The notes under the pieces were generated by a model. It ran no database searches. It was not told where the DNA came from and saw only the letters and a program-made list of their open reading frames with translations. A program made the translations under genes and the position numbers. A DNA stretch of 64,000 bases from an uncultured Oscillospiraceae bacterium (GTDB taxonomy: Bacteria > Bacillota > Clostridia > Oscillospirales > Ruminococcaceae), in NCBI GenBank assembly GCA_900543705.1, contig UQSL01000002.1, positions 35,363 to 99,362 on the forward strand. The letters are read 5' to 3'. Of this stretch, positions 25,721 to 34,262 are shown piece by piece (position 1 is the first letter of the stretch; every line of letters starts with the position of its first letter).

Positions 25721-26008
25721 CCGATGAGAGAGTTTCCTCTCCCGCAGGGGTATTTTATCCGATATTATCAGCCCGGAGAGGAAGATGACTGGGCTGCAAT
25801 GGAATGGAAAATCGGGGATTTTTCCAGCCCCGTCTCAGCGAAAACGTATTTTCTGGATAAGTACGGCTCTGAGCAGGAGAACCTGGAAAGGCGGTGGTAT
25901 GGGGAATCCCCGGTGTACCTACACATACAGCCTTGGAGCTACCGAGCAGTCGGCCTATATAGCTCCTATGGGTTTCGCCTGGCAAAACAGGATAGTTTTG
26001 CAGGATAG
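25721..26008 (+). pseudogene. GNAT acetyltransferase with internal deletion
   Basis: The frame at about 25721-26008 keeps the start of a GNAT protein (LPQGYFIRYYQPGEEDDWAAMEWKIGDF) and the end (SPVYLHIQPWSYRAVGLYSSYGFR). The middle third, with the acetyl-CoA-binding V/I-x-x-x-x-R/Q-G-x-G/A motif, is missing; the ends join in frame near 25900. About 95 residues remain of about 150-170. Without the CoA-binding loop it should be inactive. Confidence 0.6.
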
Positions 26009-26187
26009 GAATACCAGTTGAGCAGGCCGTCCTCCTTAAGAGTACATTCCAATAGACGCTTTCCAAAAGCTTTTGTCAATGCGGAATCGTGACTGTTTTT
26101 CGGGAATTTTACTGTATCGATTTTTGCAGTTCCTCCTGGCAGGTATCATCGTAAGACCAGGAGGGTAAAATTTATAAGAACAAATGT

Positions 26188-26216
26188 TTGCAATTCTACA
26201 CGGTTTGTGGTATGAT
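26188..26216 (+). promoter_or_regulatory. promoter of the radical SAM/DUF4130 operon
   Basis: TTGCAA (26188-26193), 17-bp spacer, TATGAT (26211-26216), ending 29 bp before the ATG at 26246. Confidence 0.7.
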
Positions 26217-26245
26217 AGAGAAAACAGAGGAAACGAGGGTAAAAG

Positions 26246-27541
26246 ATGCTGCGGACTTTGGAAAAACTTCAGATATTGTCAGATGCGGCAAAGTATGATG
26301 TCTCCTGTTCCTCCAGCGGGAACCGGCGCGGAGGAGCAGCAGGCAAGCTCGGCAGTGCGCTTCCCGCAGGCTGCTGTCACACCTGGACAGAGGACGGTCG
26401 CTGCGTTTCCCTGCTCAAGGTGCTGATGAGCAACGCGTGCAGCTACGACTGCGTTTACTGCGTCAACCGCTGTTCGAACGACGTACCGCGCGCGGCGTTT
26501 TCCCCTAGGGAGCTTGCAGATCTGACCATCGAGTTTTATCGCCGCAACTACATCGAGGGGCTGTTTCTCAGTTCCGCAGTGGTCAAAAGTCCGGACTATA
26601 CCATGGAGCGGATGATTCAGGTGCTGAAAATCCTGCGGCTCGAATACGGTTTTCGTGGGTATATCCATGCGAAAATCATCCCGTCGAGCGCGCCGGAGCT
26701 GCTGGAGGAAATCGGCTGCCTGGCAGACCGAATCAGCGTGAACATGGAGTTTGCGACGCCCCGCTCCCTCGCCCTGCTGGCAGGGGACAAAACCCATCAA
26801 GAGATTTTGAAGCCCATCTCCTATATCCGGCAGCGCAGTGTGCAGAGCGGGCGGGAGCTCGTCCGCTACCGGCACGCAAAGGCGTTCGCTCCTGCAGGAC
26901 AGACGACGCAGGTGATTATCGGCGCAACGCCGGAGCGCGATGAGCTGCTACTGCGCATGAGCGAGGGGATGTACAAAAAGTTTGGGTTAAAGCGGGTGTA
27001 TTACTCCGCCTATATCCCGATTATCGCCGATTCCAAGCTTCCCGCGGTCACGACGATGCCCCCTCTTCGGCGGGAACACCGGCTGTATCAGGCAGACTGG
27101 CTGCTGCGCTTTTACGGATTTGAAAGCCACGAAATCCTGGACGAGGGACACCCGGACCTCGACTTGGAGGTAGACCCGAAAATCAGCTATGCGCTGCGCC
27201 ATCCGGAGCTTTATCCAGTAGAGATAAACCGGGCGGATTACCAGATGCTCCTGCGGGTCCCGGGCATCGGGGTGACAAGTGCAAAACGCATTGTGGAGGC
27301 GAGGCGGTACGCCTCCCTGGATGAGCTTGCGCTCAGGAGAATCGGGATCGTGTTCAAACGTGCGAAGTACTTTATCACAGTCAAGGGAAAGTTTTTTGGG
27401 GAGTGTACGCCGGACAATCCCTACCTGCGGGAGGTTTTGCGAGACCGGGAGAATTTCTCCCAAATATCACTGTACGACATGCCCATGTTCTCCGGATTTT
27501 CCCAAAAAAGTCCGGAGTCGGTCCGGGCGCTGTTGCGATAG
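26246..27541 (+). CDS. putative DNA modification/repair radical SAM protein
   Basis: 431 residues, ATG 26246 with GAGGG upstream. Radical SAM cluster C-x3-C-x2-C (Cys65, Cys69, Cys72 in NACSYDCVYC), with an N-terminal Cys/Ser/Gly-rich lead. A long central barrel follows, and the C-terminal helix-hairpin-helix motif LLRVPGIGVTSAKRIVEAR (about 333-351) suggests DNA binding. This matches the family known for genomic linkage to a uracil-DNA-glycosylase-like or DUF4130 partner (rSAM_link_UDG). The partner follows immediately, 10 bp after the stop. The enzymatic reaction is not established; repair or modification is inferred from the linkage. Confidence 0.88.
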   Translation: MLRTLEKLQILSDAAKYDVSCSSSGNRRGGAAGKLGSALPAGCCHTWTEDGRCVSLLKVLMSNACSYDCVYCVNRCSNDVPRAAFSPRELADLTIEFYRRNYIEGLFLSSAVVKSPDYTMERMIQVLKILRLEYGFRGYIHAKIIPSSAPELLEEIGCLADRISVNMEFATPRSLALLAGDKTHQEILKPISYIRQRSVQSGRELVRYRHAKAFAPAGQTTQVIIGATPERDELLLRMSEGMYKKFGLKRVYYSAYIPIIADSKLPAVTTMPPLRREHRLYQADWLLRFYGFESHEILDEGHPDLDLEVDPKISYALRHPELYPVEINRADYQMLLRVPGIGVTSAKRIVEARRYASLDELALRRIGIVFKRAKYFITVKGKFFGECTPDNPYLREVLRDRENFSQISLYDMPMFSGFSQKSPESVRALLR

Positions 27542-27551
27542 GAGGATACCG

Positions 27552-28307
27552 ATGCTGTACCTGATTTATGACGGGAGCTTTCCGGGCTTCCTGACTGCGG
27601 TTTTTGAGGCGTTTGCCAGAAAAACAGAGGAACTTGATTTTGTGGCGGAACAAAACCGCATTCCAACTTTTTATGACGAACATATGGTCTCATATGACCG
27701 GAAAAAGGCGGGAAGGGTCTATCGGGCGATAACGGAAAAACTGTGCGTTTCATGCTATGACCGGATATTCCACGCATGGTTGTCCCATCAGGAAGGGATC
27801 GAGCGGGATATTTTATTGTTTTTAAAGATGTCCTTGGAACGGGGCAAAGATCTGTGGACCATGCTCTCCGATCCGGTCATTGCAAGGGTGAATGCCGCCG
27901 CGCGGGCTGTCGAGCGGGAAGCGGAGCTCTACCTCGGGATCCTGCGGTTTCGCAGGGCGGGGGAAGTTTACGTGGCGGATATCGAATCCAAGAGAGAGAT
28001 TTTGCCGGTGCTTGCCCCGCACTTTTCCGAACGCTTTACCGACCAACCGTTTTTGATTCGGGACAGAAATTTCCATCAGGCGTTTTTCTGCGCAAATGGG
28101 AAAACCGGCTATCTCCCGATGGAGGAATTTATAGAATTAGAAGAAATATCGGACAAGGACGAATACGAGGCCATGTGGAAAGCATATTATCGGAGTACAG
28201 CCATTAATGAGCGGAAAAACCGCAAGGTCATGCTCAGCCACATGCCAAAATACACTTGGAAGTATTTGGTTGAACGAGAGGACATGGAAAGGAGCCGTGC
28301 AAGATGA
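27552..28307 (+). CDS. DUF4130 protein, partner of the radical SAM enzyme
   Basis: 251 residues from ATG 27552, whose SD GGAGG overlaps the stop of the preceding gene. It reads as a TIGR03915/DUF4130-type protein: LIYDGSFPGFLTAVFEAF at the start, a central helical region with MLSDPVIARVNAAARAVEREAELYLGILRF, and the ending DPFLIRD-like, WKAYYRSTAINERKN, HMPKYTWKYLVE. These proteins are predicted to act in DNA metabolism with the radical SAM protein. This copy lacks the extra C-terminal UDG domain present in some relatives. Translationally coupled (ATGA) to a 54-residue frame. Confidence 0.85.
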   Translation: MLYLIYDGSFPGFLTAVFEAFARKTEELDFVAEQNRIPTFYDEHMVSYDRKKAGRVYRAITEKLCVSCYDRIFHAWLSHQEGIERDILLFLKMSLERGKDLWTMLSDPVIARVNAAARAVEREAELYLGILRFRRAGEVYVADIESKREILPVLAPHFSERFTDQPFLIRDRNFHQAFFCANGKTGYLPMEEFIELEEISDKDEYEAMWKAYYRSTAINERKNRKVMLSHMPKYTWKYLVEREDMERSRAR

Positions 28308-28468
28308 GACAGATGTTTTTGGTAAAGGGTACAAGAGAGATGAAGGTTGCCGTCGCCGGGATGGGAGGCGGTATCTCGGTACAGCGTCTGCCTGTGGAGG
28401 AAGACCGCCTGACCCATGCCAGAAGGGAATTTTACCGGATTTTTTCCTCCCAGTCCCGTCCAGCATGA
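28304..28468 (+). CDS. small protein (54 aa) coupled to the DUF4130 gene
   Basis: ATG 28304 overlaps the DUF4130 stop (ATGA), with GGAAAGGAG about 11 bases upstream, so it is positioned for translational coupling. 54 residues, basic and glycine-rich (VAGMGGGISVQRLPVEED then ARREFYRIFSS). Not recognised. It may be a real third member of the cassette or a fortuitous frame; the overlap and SD favour translation. Confidence 0.45.
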   Translation: MRQMFLVKGTREMKVAVAGMGGGISVQRLPVEEDRLTHARREFYRIFSSQSRPA

Positions 28469-28612
28469 TCGGTCTTCCATCCGGAGGGATTCAAAGGTTT
28501 CTTACCGGCAGCCCACCCGTCGTTGCAGAACAGCCGAAACAATTTATTCAGGACAATTTACCCGGAAAACTCAGGCAGCACCCCAATTCGACCGGAAGGT
28601 CATGATCAGTTC

Positions 28613-28655
28613 GAAAAAGCAGAGAAACAGTATACTGTTTCTCTGCTTTTTAAAA
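28613..28655 (+). terminator. terminator of the radical SAM operon
   Basis: AAAAAGCAGAGAAACAG pairs with CTGTTTCTCTGCTTTTT around TATA; a strong stem with a T tail. Confidence 0.88.
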
Positions 28656-28760
28656 AAATAAAGGCGATTTTAGAAAGAAACGCTAGGAAAACAAATGATT
28701 TTCGGCAAAATAGTCCAAAAAAGAAGGCAAAACATTATAAACAATTTTGATTCAAAAGGA

Positions 28761-28789
28761 TTGATTCTCAATTGATTATAAGTTATAAT
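28761..28789 (+). promoter_or_regulatory. promoter of the zinc ADH-CobW operon, with possible operator
   Basis: TTGATT (28761-28766), 17-bp spacer, TATAAT (28784-28789). The inverted repeat ATTGA-TTC-TCAAT (28760-28772) and the palindrome TCAATTGA overlap the -35 and spacer and could be a repressor site. The regulator is unknown. Confidence 0.7.
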
Positions 28790-28846
28790 ACTTAATATAA
28801 GATGTTAATTAATTCACAAACTAATTGATGCAAAGGAGAAAAGCAC

Positions 28847-29908
28847 ATGAAAGGTTACGCAATGCTCAAAATCGGCGAATCCGGCTGGATTGAGAAAGAC
28901 AGACCCGAGTGCGGGCCGCTCGATGCCATCTGTAAACCATTGGCAGTGGCTATCTGTACTTCCGATGTCCATACCCTCTGGGAGGGCGCAATCGGTGAAC
29001 GCCACAACATGATCCTTGGCCACGAATGCTGTGCAGAGGTCGTTGAGGTCGGTTCCCTGGTCAAGGATTTCAAGCCGGGCGACCGCGTCCTGGTTCCTGC
29101 AATCACCCCGGACTGGAATTCTCTTGAGGCTCAGGCTGGTTATTCCATGCATTCCGGCGGTATGCTCGCAGGCTGGAAATTCTCCAACTTCAAAGACGGC
29201 GTATTCTCTGAATACTTCCATGTCAACGACGCGGACGGCAACCTGGCGCTTCTGCCCTCCAATATCTCCCCGGTTGACGCCTGCATGCTCTCCGACATGG
29301 TACCGACCGGCTTCCACGGCGTTGAGCTCGCGGATGTTCAGTTCGGCGACACGGTCCTTGTCATCGGTATCGGCCCTGTCGGCCTGATGTCCGTTGCCGG
29401 TGCAAACCTCCGCGGCGCTTCCCGCATCATCGCAGTCGGCACCCGTCCGGTCTGTGTGGAAGCTGCAAAAGGCTACGGAGCAACCGACTTCATCAGCTAC
29501 AAAGACGGTTCCATTGAGGACCAGGTTCTTGCGATGACTGACGGCAAGGGCGTTGACAAAGTCATCGTCGCAGGCGGCGGATGCGAGACTTTTGAGTCCG
29601 CGGTCAAATGCCTCAAGCCAGGCGGAAAGATCGGAAACGTCAACTATCTCGGCAGCGGCACCTATGTCACCATCCCGCGTGTGGAATGGGGTGTCGGCAT
29701 GGGCCACAAGCAGATCAACGGCGGCCTGATGCCGGGCGGACGTCTGCGTATGGAAAAACTCGGCGCACTCGTTTCTGCCGGTAAGCTCGATGTCCATCCG
29801 CTTGCAAGCCATGTCTTTGACGGCTGGGAGCATCTCGAGGAAGCCCTATTCATGATGCGCGACAAACCGTCTGATCTGATCAAACCGGTTGTCAAAATCT
29901 CCGACTAA
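28847..29908 (+). CDS. adh: zinc-dependent secondary alcohol dehydrogenase (NADP type)
   Basis: 353 residues, ATG 28847 with AAAGGAG upstream. It reads like the Clostridium beijerinckii/Thermoanaerobacter isopropanol dehydrogenases: catalytic zinc ligands Cys37 (ICTSDVHT), His59 (LGHEC) and an Asp near 150 (LSDMVPTGFHG), without the structural-zinc four-Cys lobe. The Rossmann motif is GIGPVGLMSVAGA, followed by VGTRPVC, where small and basic residues suit NADP. Interconverts ketones and secondary alcohols (or related carbonyls). Followed 19 bp later by a CobW-type GTPase. Confidence 0.93.
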   Translation: MKGYAMLKIGESGWIEKDRPECGPLDAICKPLAVAICTSDVHTLWEGAIGERHNMILGHECCAEVVEVGSLVKDFKPGDRVLVPAITPDWNSLEAQAGYSMHSGGMLAGWKFSNFKDGVFSEYFHVNDADGNLALLPSNISPVDACMLSDMVPTGFHGVELADVQFGDTVLVIGIGPVGLMSVAGANLRGASRIIAVGTRPVCVEAAKGYGATDFISYKDGSIEDQVLAMTDGKGVDKVIVAGGGCETFESAVKCLKPGGKIGNVNYLGSGTYVTIPRVEWGVGMGHKQINGGLMPGGRLRMEKLGALVSAGKLDVHPLASHVFDGWEHLEEALFMMRDKPSDLIKPVVKISD

Positions 29909-29927
29909 GTAAGGAAACCGTGATATC

Positions 29928-30869
29928 ATGAAGATTTTAGTGATCTCCGGGTTTTTAGGCGCCGGCAAGACGACCTTTATAAAGGAGCTTGCAAAACGCA
30001 CTCACCGAGATTTTGCCGTGATGGAAAACGAATACGGCGAAGTCGGCATTGACGGGCAACTGCTTTCAGAGGACGGGCAGGAGCCTTCGGAAAAGATAAA
30101 TATATGGGAACTGACCGAGGGTTGTATCTGCTGTTCGATGAAATCGGATTTTGCCTCGTCCATCCTGACGATTGCCAATACGGTTGACCCGGAATACCTG
30201 GTGGTGGAGCCGACCGGCGTGGGGATGCTCAGCAAGGTGATGAAAAACATCCGCCAGATTCAGTATGAGCGGATTTCTCTGTTAAGCCCGATTACCATCC
30301 TCGACGGCAACTCTTTTGTCCGCTACCTGGAAGAATTCCCGGAAATTTACCGGGACCAGATTGCGGCAGCGGGAAGCATCCTCGTCTCCAAGATGGAGGG
30401 GGCGGATAAGGACGACCTCTTCCGGCTGGGGCAGGAACTGCGCGCCATCAACTCGAAAGCTGAAATCTTCACCGATCACTACACCTCCAATCCCGATGCG
30501 TGGTGGGAAGGGCTGCTGGCCCGGCCGTTCGGCTCTTTAAAGCCGACTTCGAGCGAAGCGGATGCACCCGACCTGGAAAACCTAGGCCTGACGGAGGTGG
30601 AATTGCCCTCCGCAAACCATCTTCTGCTGTTTTTGCAGGGGGTCGTCTCCGGCGTGTTCGGGGATATCTGCCGGGCCAAGGGATACCTGAAAGCTGGAAA
30701 CGCCTGGTTGCGCTTTGATGTGGCGGACAGGACCTACAGCATCACCGGCATCGAGGAAATGCCGGATTCCCGCAGCATTTTTATCGGGAAGGATCTCAAG
30801 CGGGGCTGGCTGCGCGAAGCTCTGCAGAAAAAGCTGCGTGTAGCCCCTGTAAAAATGAGAAAACGTTAA
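29928..30869 (+). CDS. CobW/COG0523 family GTP-binding metallochaperone-like protein
   Basis: 313 residues. G3E GTPase with Walker A GFLGAGKTT (8-16), the metal-binding CxCC motif CICC (Cys66, 68, 69) after ELTEG, VVEPTGVG near 88, and a SKMEGADKDD segment in the position of the guanine-specificity loop. A short CobW C-terminal-like domain follows, with LFLQGVVSGVFGDICRAKGYLK. Family members hand over metals (Zn, Co) to client proteins. Its position directly behind a zinc ADH gene and before a terminator suggests the ADH may be the client, which is inference. Not obviously linked to the cobalamin locus 5 kb away. Confidence 0.9.
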   Translation: MKILVISGFLGAGKTTFIKELAKRTHRDFAVMENEYGEVGIDGQLLSEDGQEPSEKINIWELTEGCICCSMKSDFASSILTIANTVDPEYLVVEPTGVGMLSKVMKNIRQIQYERISLLSPITILDGNSFVRYLEEFPEIYRDQIAAAGSILVSKMEGADKDDLFRLGQELRAINSKAEIFTDHYTSNPDAWWEGLLARPFGSLKPTSSEADAPDLENLGLTEVELPSANHLLLFLQGVVSGVFGDICRAKGYLKAGNAWLRFDVADRTYSITGIEEMPDSRSIFIGKDLKRGWLREALQKKLRVAPVKMRKR

Positions 30870-30880
30870 AATCATTATCC

Positions 30881-30917
30881 AAAAAGCCCTGGCGATTTTC
30901 CCTCGCCAGGGCTTTTT
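30881..30917 (+). terminator. terminator of the ADH-CobW operon
   Basis: AAAAAGCCCTGGCGA pairs with TCGCCAGGGCTTTTT around TTTTCCC. Confidence 0.92.
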
Positions 30918-30945
30918 AGTGCCCGGTAAAAAGGGGAGATAGACA

Positions 30946-31372
30946 ATGGAACTTGTCCAGGAAACGGAGCGGCTTGTCGAGCAGCGAAAACCATCCTTGC
31001 CGGGATGCCGCTGGAATTTTCGGGAAAGCTGATAGAAGCGGCCAGCTCCAAGAGCTCCCATTGGCTTGTGGCACTCAAAGAGGGAGCATCCGCTGGATTT
31101 GTCATGCTCGAAATGGAGAAAGGGGAGCCGGGAGGCTATGGGCTTTGGTTTGTCCTTCCGCAGTACTGACACCACGGGATTGTCCCCTCGCCGGCAGGTT
31201 GCCGTCCGGGGGGATTACCGCAGCAGGGGACTTGGACGGGCTGTCCTTGCCCATGGGGTGAACAAATCCCTCTGCGAGAGAGGTATAAGAAAATCCGCCT
31301 CGGGGCTTTGGAATGCAACCGCGCGGCATGGATGCTGTATGAGTCGCTGGGGTTTTTCAGCCCGGGTGTTCT
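30946..31372 (+). pseudogene. frameshifted GNAT acetyltransferase
   Basis: An intact start (AAAAAGGGGAG then ATG 30946) leads into a GNAT sequence that jumps frames at least three times. ETERLVE continues as AKTILAGMPLEFSGKLIEAA. GYGLWFVLPQY then hits a stop. VAVRGDYRSRGLGRAVL (the CoA-binding RG-LG motif) lies in another frame, and ALECNRAAWMLYESLGFF in yet another. Clearly inactive. Convergent with the ABC permease gene. Confidence 0.8.
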
Positions 31373-32013
31373 TATCGCAGCTTCTGTACCAGGTGCCGCC
31401 AGCCAAAGCTTAAGGCGAAAAGGAAAACCGCCCCGAGCAGTAGCCATAGTTTATTCTGTGAACTGCCGGCGGACATCGAAAAGAGGTAGAAGCTCCCAAG
31501 TTTGTCCCCGGCAAAAAAATTCAGTATAAAATATCCGGCCGGGACAAGGTACCCGGCGACGAGGTTGCCGATAACCGCACAGGTAAGGAATCCGAGCGCT
31601 CCCAAAAACAGAGCGGAAGAAAGAGTGCCGAACAGCATTTTTCCAAAGCCAAAGGTGCATCCACTCATGCTCATGATCCCCAGAAAGGTACTGAGGAGGA
31701 CGATGAGCAGCAAAACGGACTGGAGCACCCTATTTAACAGGATGGGGAGGGATCCCATCCGCTTAGATTCCGTAAGCTCCCGGATGTTTGGGTTTTGCTC
31801 CGGGAAAAAGAGAGGGGTAAACAGCAGCGCCCCGCTCAAAATAAGATAGCGTTCAAGCACATACGCGGTCGCGGTCTCATCAAGATTGCAAATCCCGAAG
31901 ATGACAGGCGTTGCCGCTGCAAGCAGCAGGCTTAGCAAAAAACTAACCCCGGTGATCAGTTTTATCTGCACCTTTGATACGGCCCAGAGCTCTTTGCAGC
32001 TTTGCGTAAACAT
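31372..32013 (-). CDS. ABC transporter permease (second, ABC-2 type)
   Basis: 213 residues, ATG 32013; its SD GGAGGGGG lies inside the preceding permease gene, and the two coding regions overlap by 71 bp. Six hydrophobic segments from about residue 20 to the end (VSFLLSLLLAAATPVIFG; LLLIVLLSTFLGIM; ALGFLTCAVIGNLVAGYLV; LLLGAVFLFALSFGW). Likely pairs with the 441-residue permease and the ATPase as an export complex. Substrate unknown. Confidence 0.8.
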   Translation of the reverse strand: MFTQSCKELWAVSKVQIKLITGVSFLLSLLLAAATPVIFGICNLDETATAYVLERYLILSGALLFTPLFFPEQNPNIRELTESKRMGSLPILLNRVLQSVLLLIVLLSTFLGIMSMSGCTFGFGKMLFGTLSSALFLGALGFLTCAVIGNLVAGYLVPAGYFILNFFAGDKLGSFYLFSMSAGSSQNKLWLLLGAVFLFALSFGWRHLVQKLR

Positions 32014-33268
32014 CGCACTTCCCCCTCCTTTTCAGCTCATAGACAACGATGGTGGCGGCAAGCAGCAACAGCGCCGCTCCTACATAAAATAGACGGTTGA
32101 ACAGCAGGGCGCCCAAGTTCTGATGTACGACATCCGCTTTCCAAAGGGAATTATGACGAATCGCAAGGGACAGGCCGTATTTCCCGCTCGAAATCCCGCT
32201 TCCGGTGAAGATACTGAACATGCTGTACAAAAACATCAGGGCAACGCCAACGGGGGTATCGGTCAAAACGGTGAAGAAAAAGCCGACTGAAGTGGAGATC
32301 ATCAGTGTCGGGAGCAGCCACGCGAGGATATAGTTCGCGAAGGCTAAGTAGTCCACACTCCATCCCTGCGAGGAACCATAAAGCGACAGCTCAAAAAGTG
32401 CCGGCAGGGAGAGCAGGAAAAAAGGAAGAATGAGCATCGTGAGCACGGCGAGATAGCGCATCAGGATAAAGCCCGCAGAGGGGATACAGCGGGAGGCGAT
32501 AAGCTCGGTGCATCCTCCTCTGCGGTCGCGCAGCAAAAAGGCGACGGGGACAAAGACGGAAAACAGGGCGCACACAATCCCCATATAATCGCAGAACAGC
32601 CGGGCGTAGGGCCGGGTGACATGTTCGGCTGTGATAATCTCATTTTGTTCAGCAGATTTTTCCTCATAGGTGACAGGCACATGTCCATAGGATTTCAGGT
32701 TGTTGCGCGCATAATTTGATCCCCCGCCAATCATGGCGTCCATTTCCTCCATATACTGTTTAAACTGTTCGTAGTCCACTTGAATGGGGATGAAGTCCTC
32801 AAAGTTCAGGGAATTTTTAAGAATGGGCATATTGGGGTCAAATTTGGAGAATGCCTCCTGAATGGATTGGGCCAGCTCGGAAGGGGTTAGCCCGGTGATA
32901 TCCCTGATAATTTCCGCCACTCTTGCCTGCTGAGAATCATTTAAACGTGCATTTTTATAAAACCCAATCGGATAGGCGACATATTTGTTTTCCTGATACT
33001 CTTGCCACAGGGTAAAAGTGGCGGCGGGCATAACCTGTTCCGGAATTTCCGCGCTGCGGGTTCCATAACTGTCCAAACCCTCCGGAGGAACCATCAGAGG
33101 ATTGGAATCGTTGTAGATGGTATTCTGCTTTGCCTCCCGGATATCATTCCCGGCAAAATCGGGTCCAAGCTGGGTGGCATAAAAAACAAGGATTACACCG
33201 ATAAATACCCAGTAGAGGACACTTTTTAAAATCTGGCGGCATTCCTTCAGAAAAAGTGCGGGGTACAT
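31943..33268 (-). CDS. ABC transporter permease (ABC-2 type, large extracytoplasmic loop)
   Basis: 441 residues, ATG 33268, overlapping the ATPase stop. One N-terminal membrane helix (about 14-30), then an extracytoplasmic domain of about 200 residues (acidic, FSKFDPNMPIL, YEQFKQYMEEMDAM). Five or six helices follow (VCALFSVFVPVAFLL, YLAVLTMLILPFFLLSLPALF, ILAWLLPTLMISTSVGFFF, LLLLAATIVVYELKRR). The architecture is that of ABC-2 exporters with a sensor or receptor loop. Belongs to the ECF-sigma operon. Confidence 0.82.
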   Translation of the reverse strand: MYPALFLKECRQILKSVLYWVFIGVILVFYATQLGPDFAGNDIREAKQNTIYNDSNPLMVPPEGLDSYGTRSAEIPEQVMPAATFTLWQEYQENKYVAYPIGFYKNARLNDSQQARVAEIIRDITGLTPSELAQSIQEAFSKFDPNMPILKNSLNFEDFIPIQVDYEQFKQYMEEMDAMIGGGSNYARNNLKSYGHVPVTYEEKSAEQNEIITAEHVTRPYARLFCDYMGIVCALFSVFVPVAFLLRDRRGGCTELIASRCIPSAGFILMRYLAVLTMLILPFFLLSLPALFELSLYGSSQGWSVDYLAFANYILAWLLPTLMISTSVGFFFTVLTDTPVGVALMFLYSMFSIFTGSGISSGKYGLSLAIRHNSLWKADVVHQNLGALLFNRLFYVGAALLLLAATIVVYELKRRGKCDVYAKLQRALGRIKGADKTDHRG

Positions 33269-33984
33269 CAGTGCAGTCCTCCCATCTTTTTCATATAGGC
33301 CGCTTCCAGGCCTTCCTCCTCGCCTATGTAGTCGGCGAGCGTTCCATTGTAAATCAATCGGCCCTCGTTTAAAATGGCAATATTTTTACAGGTTTTCTCA
33401 ATATCCTCTACAATGTGGGTGGAGAGCAGAACGATGCGGTCCTTGGCGATATCGCACAGGAGGCCCCGAAAGCGCACGCGCTCCTCCGGGTCGAGCCCTG
33501 CGGTCGGCTCATCCACAATTAACACCTGGGGGTCGTGCAATATCGCCTGCGCGATGCCGAGCCTGCGGCGCATCCCGCCCGATAGGGTACGCACCCTCAG
33601 GTTCCGGCAGTCATCCAGATTGACCTGAGCGAGCAGGGTCGGGATACGCTCTCTGCGGATTTTTTTCGGTACATCCGAAAGCACGCCGAGATAGTCCATC
33701 GCCTGGTACACGGTCATATTTGGATAAAAATCGAAATCCTGCGGCAGGTAGCCCACAAGGTCGCGCACTTTGGCGGCCTGCTCGACCGGGATGCCGCAAA
33801 CGGTGACTTTGCCCTCCGTTTTGTTGAGCAGCGTCGCCAAGATGCGCATCAGGGTGGTCTTGCCCGCCCCGTTTCGTCCGAGCAGGCCGAACATCCCGTT
33901 ATGCAGGGTGAGATTGACATGGGACAAAGCCTGTTTTTGTCCAAAGCGCTTGGACAGGTTTTCTATGGTAATTTGAGCGTTCAT
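33268..33984 (-). CDS. ABC transporter ATP-binding protein
   Basis: 238 residues, ATG 33984, with SD TTGGAGGAA at the end of the preceding gene. Walker A GRNGAGKTT near 37, Q-loop LPQDFDFYPN near 80, signature LSGGMRRRLGIAQA near 134, Walker B VLIVDEPTAGLD near 155, and switch His in LLSTHIVED near 190. A DrrA/CcmA-like exporter ATPase working with the two downstream permeases. Confidence 0.95.
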   Translation of the reverse strand: MNAQITIENLSKRFGQKQALSHVNLTLHNGMFGLLGRNGAGKTTLMRILATLLNKTEGKVTVCGIPVEQAAKVRDLVGYLPQDFDFYPNMTVYQAMDYLGVLSDVPKKIRRERIPTLLAQVNLDDCRNLRVRTLSGGMRRRLGIAQAILHDPQVLIVDEPTAGLDPEERVRFRGLLCDIAKDRIVLLSTHIVEDIEKTCKNIAILNEGRLIYNGTLADYIGEEEGLEAAYMKKMGGLH

Positions 33985-33990
33985 ATTTCG

Positions 33991-34262
33991 TTATTCCTCC
34001 AATCGATGACGGCGCGAGAGCATGGCGTCCGCGGCAAAGCCGATGATGAGAAAAGCGCCGCACACTGCCAGCAGATAGTTCAGCCCTCCATAGGGGATAA
34101 AAAAAGAAACAAAAACAGCACAGCGAGCACGCTGTACACAAGTATGCTGCGCAAAAATAACCTGCGATTTTTTTCCCTTGCGGCCTGCTTTTGCTGTTCC
34201 TCGTGTTCCAAACGCGCGGCAATCTTCCACATACCGTCTAAAAATTCCCGGTTGTCTTTCAT
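33991..34262 (-). pseudogene. small two-helix membrane protein broken at a T7 run
   Basis: Starts at ATG 34262, overlapping the sigma-factor stop (ATGA). The first frame reads MKDNREFLDGMWKIAARLEHEEQQ, a basic stretch and a membrane helix (LVYSVLAVLFLFLF), then stops 60 residues in. One extra T in the T7 run at about 34098-34104 (minus strand) would continue into FIPYGGLNYLLAVCGAF, a second helix and RRHRLEE, ending at 33991, 6 bp before the ATPase gene: about 90 residues. Its place between sigma factor and ABC transporter suggests an anti-sigma-like or regulatory membrane protein. Either a real frameshift, slippage, or a base-call error. Confidence 0.7.

Noticed and set aside
28814..29833. 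339-codon minus-strand frame
   Set aside because: Shadow of the zinc ADH on the opposite strand.
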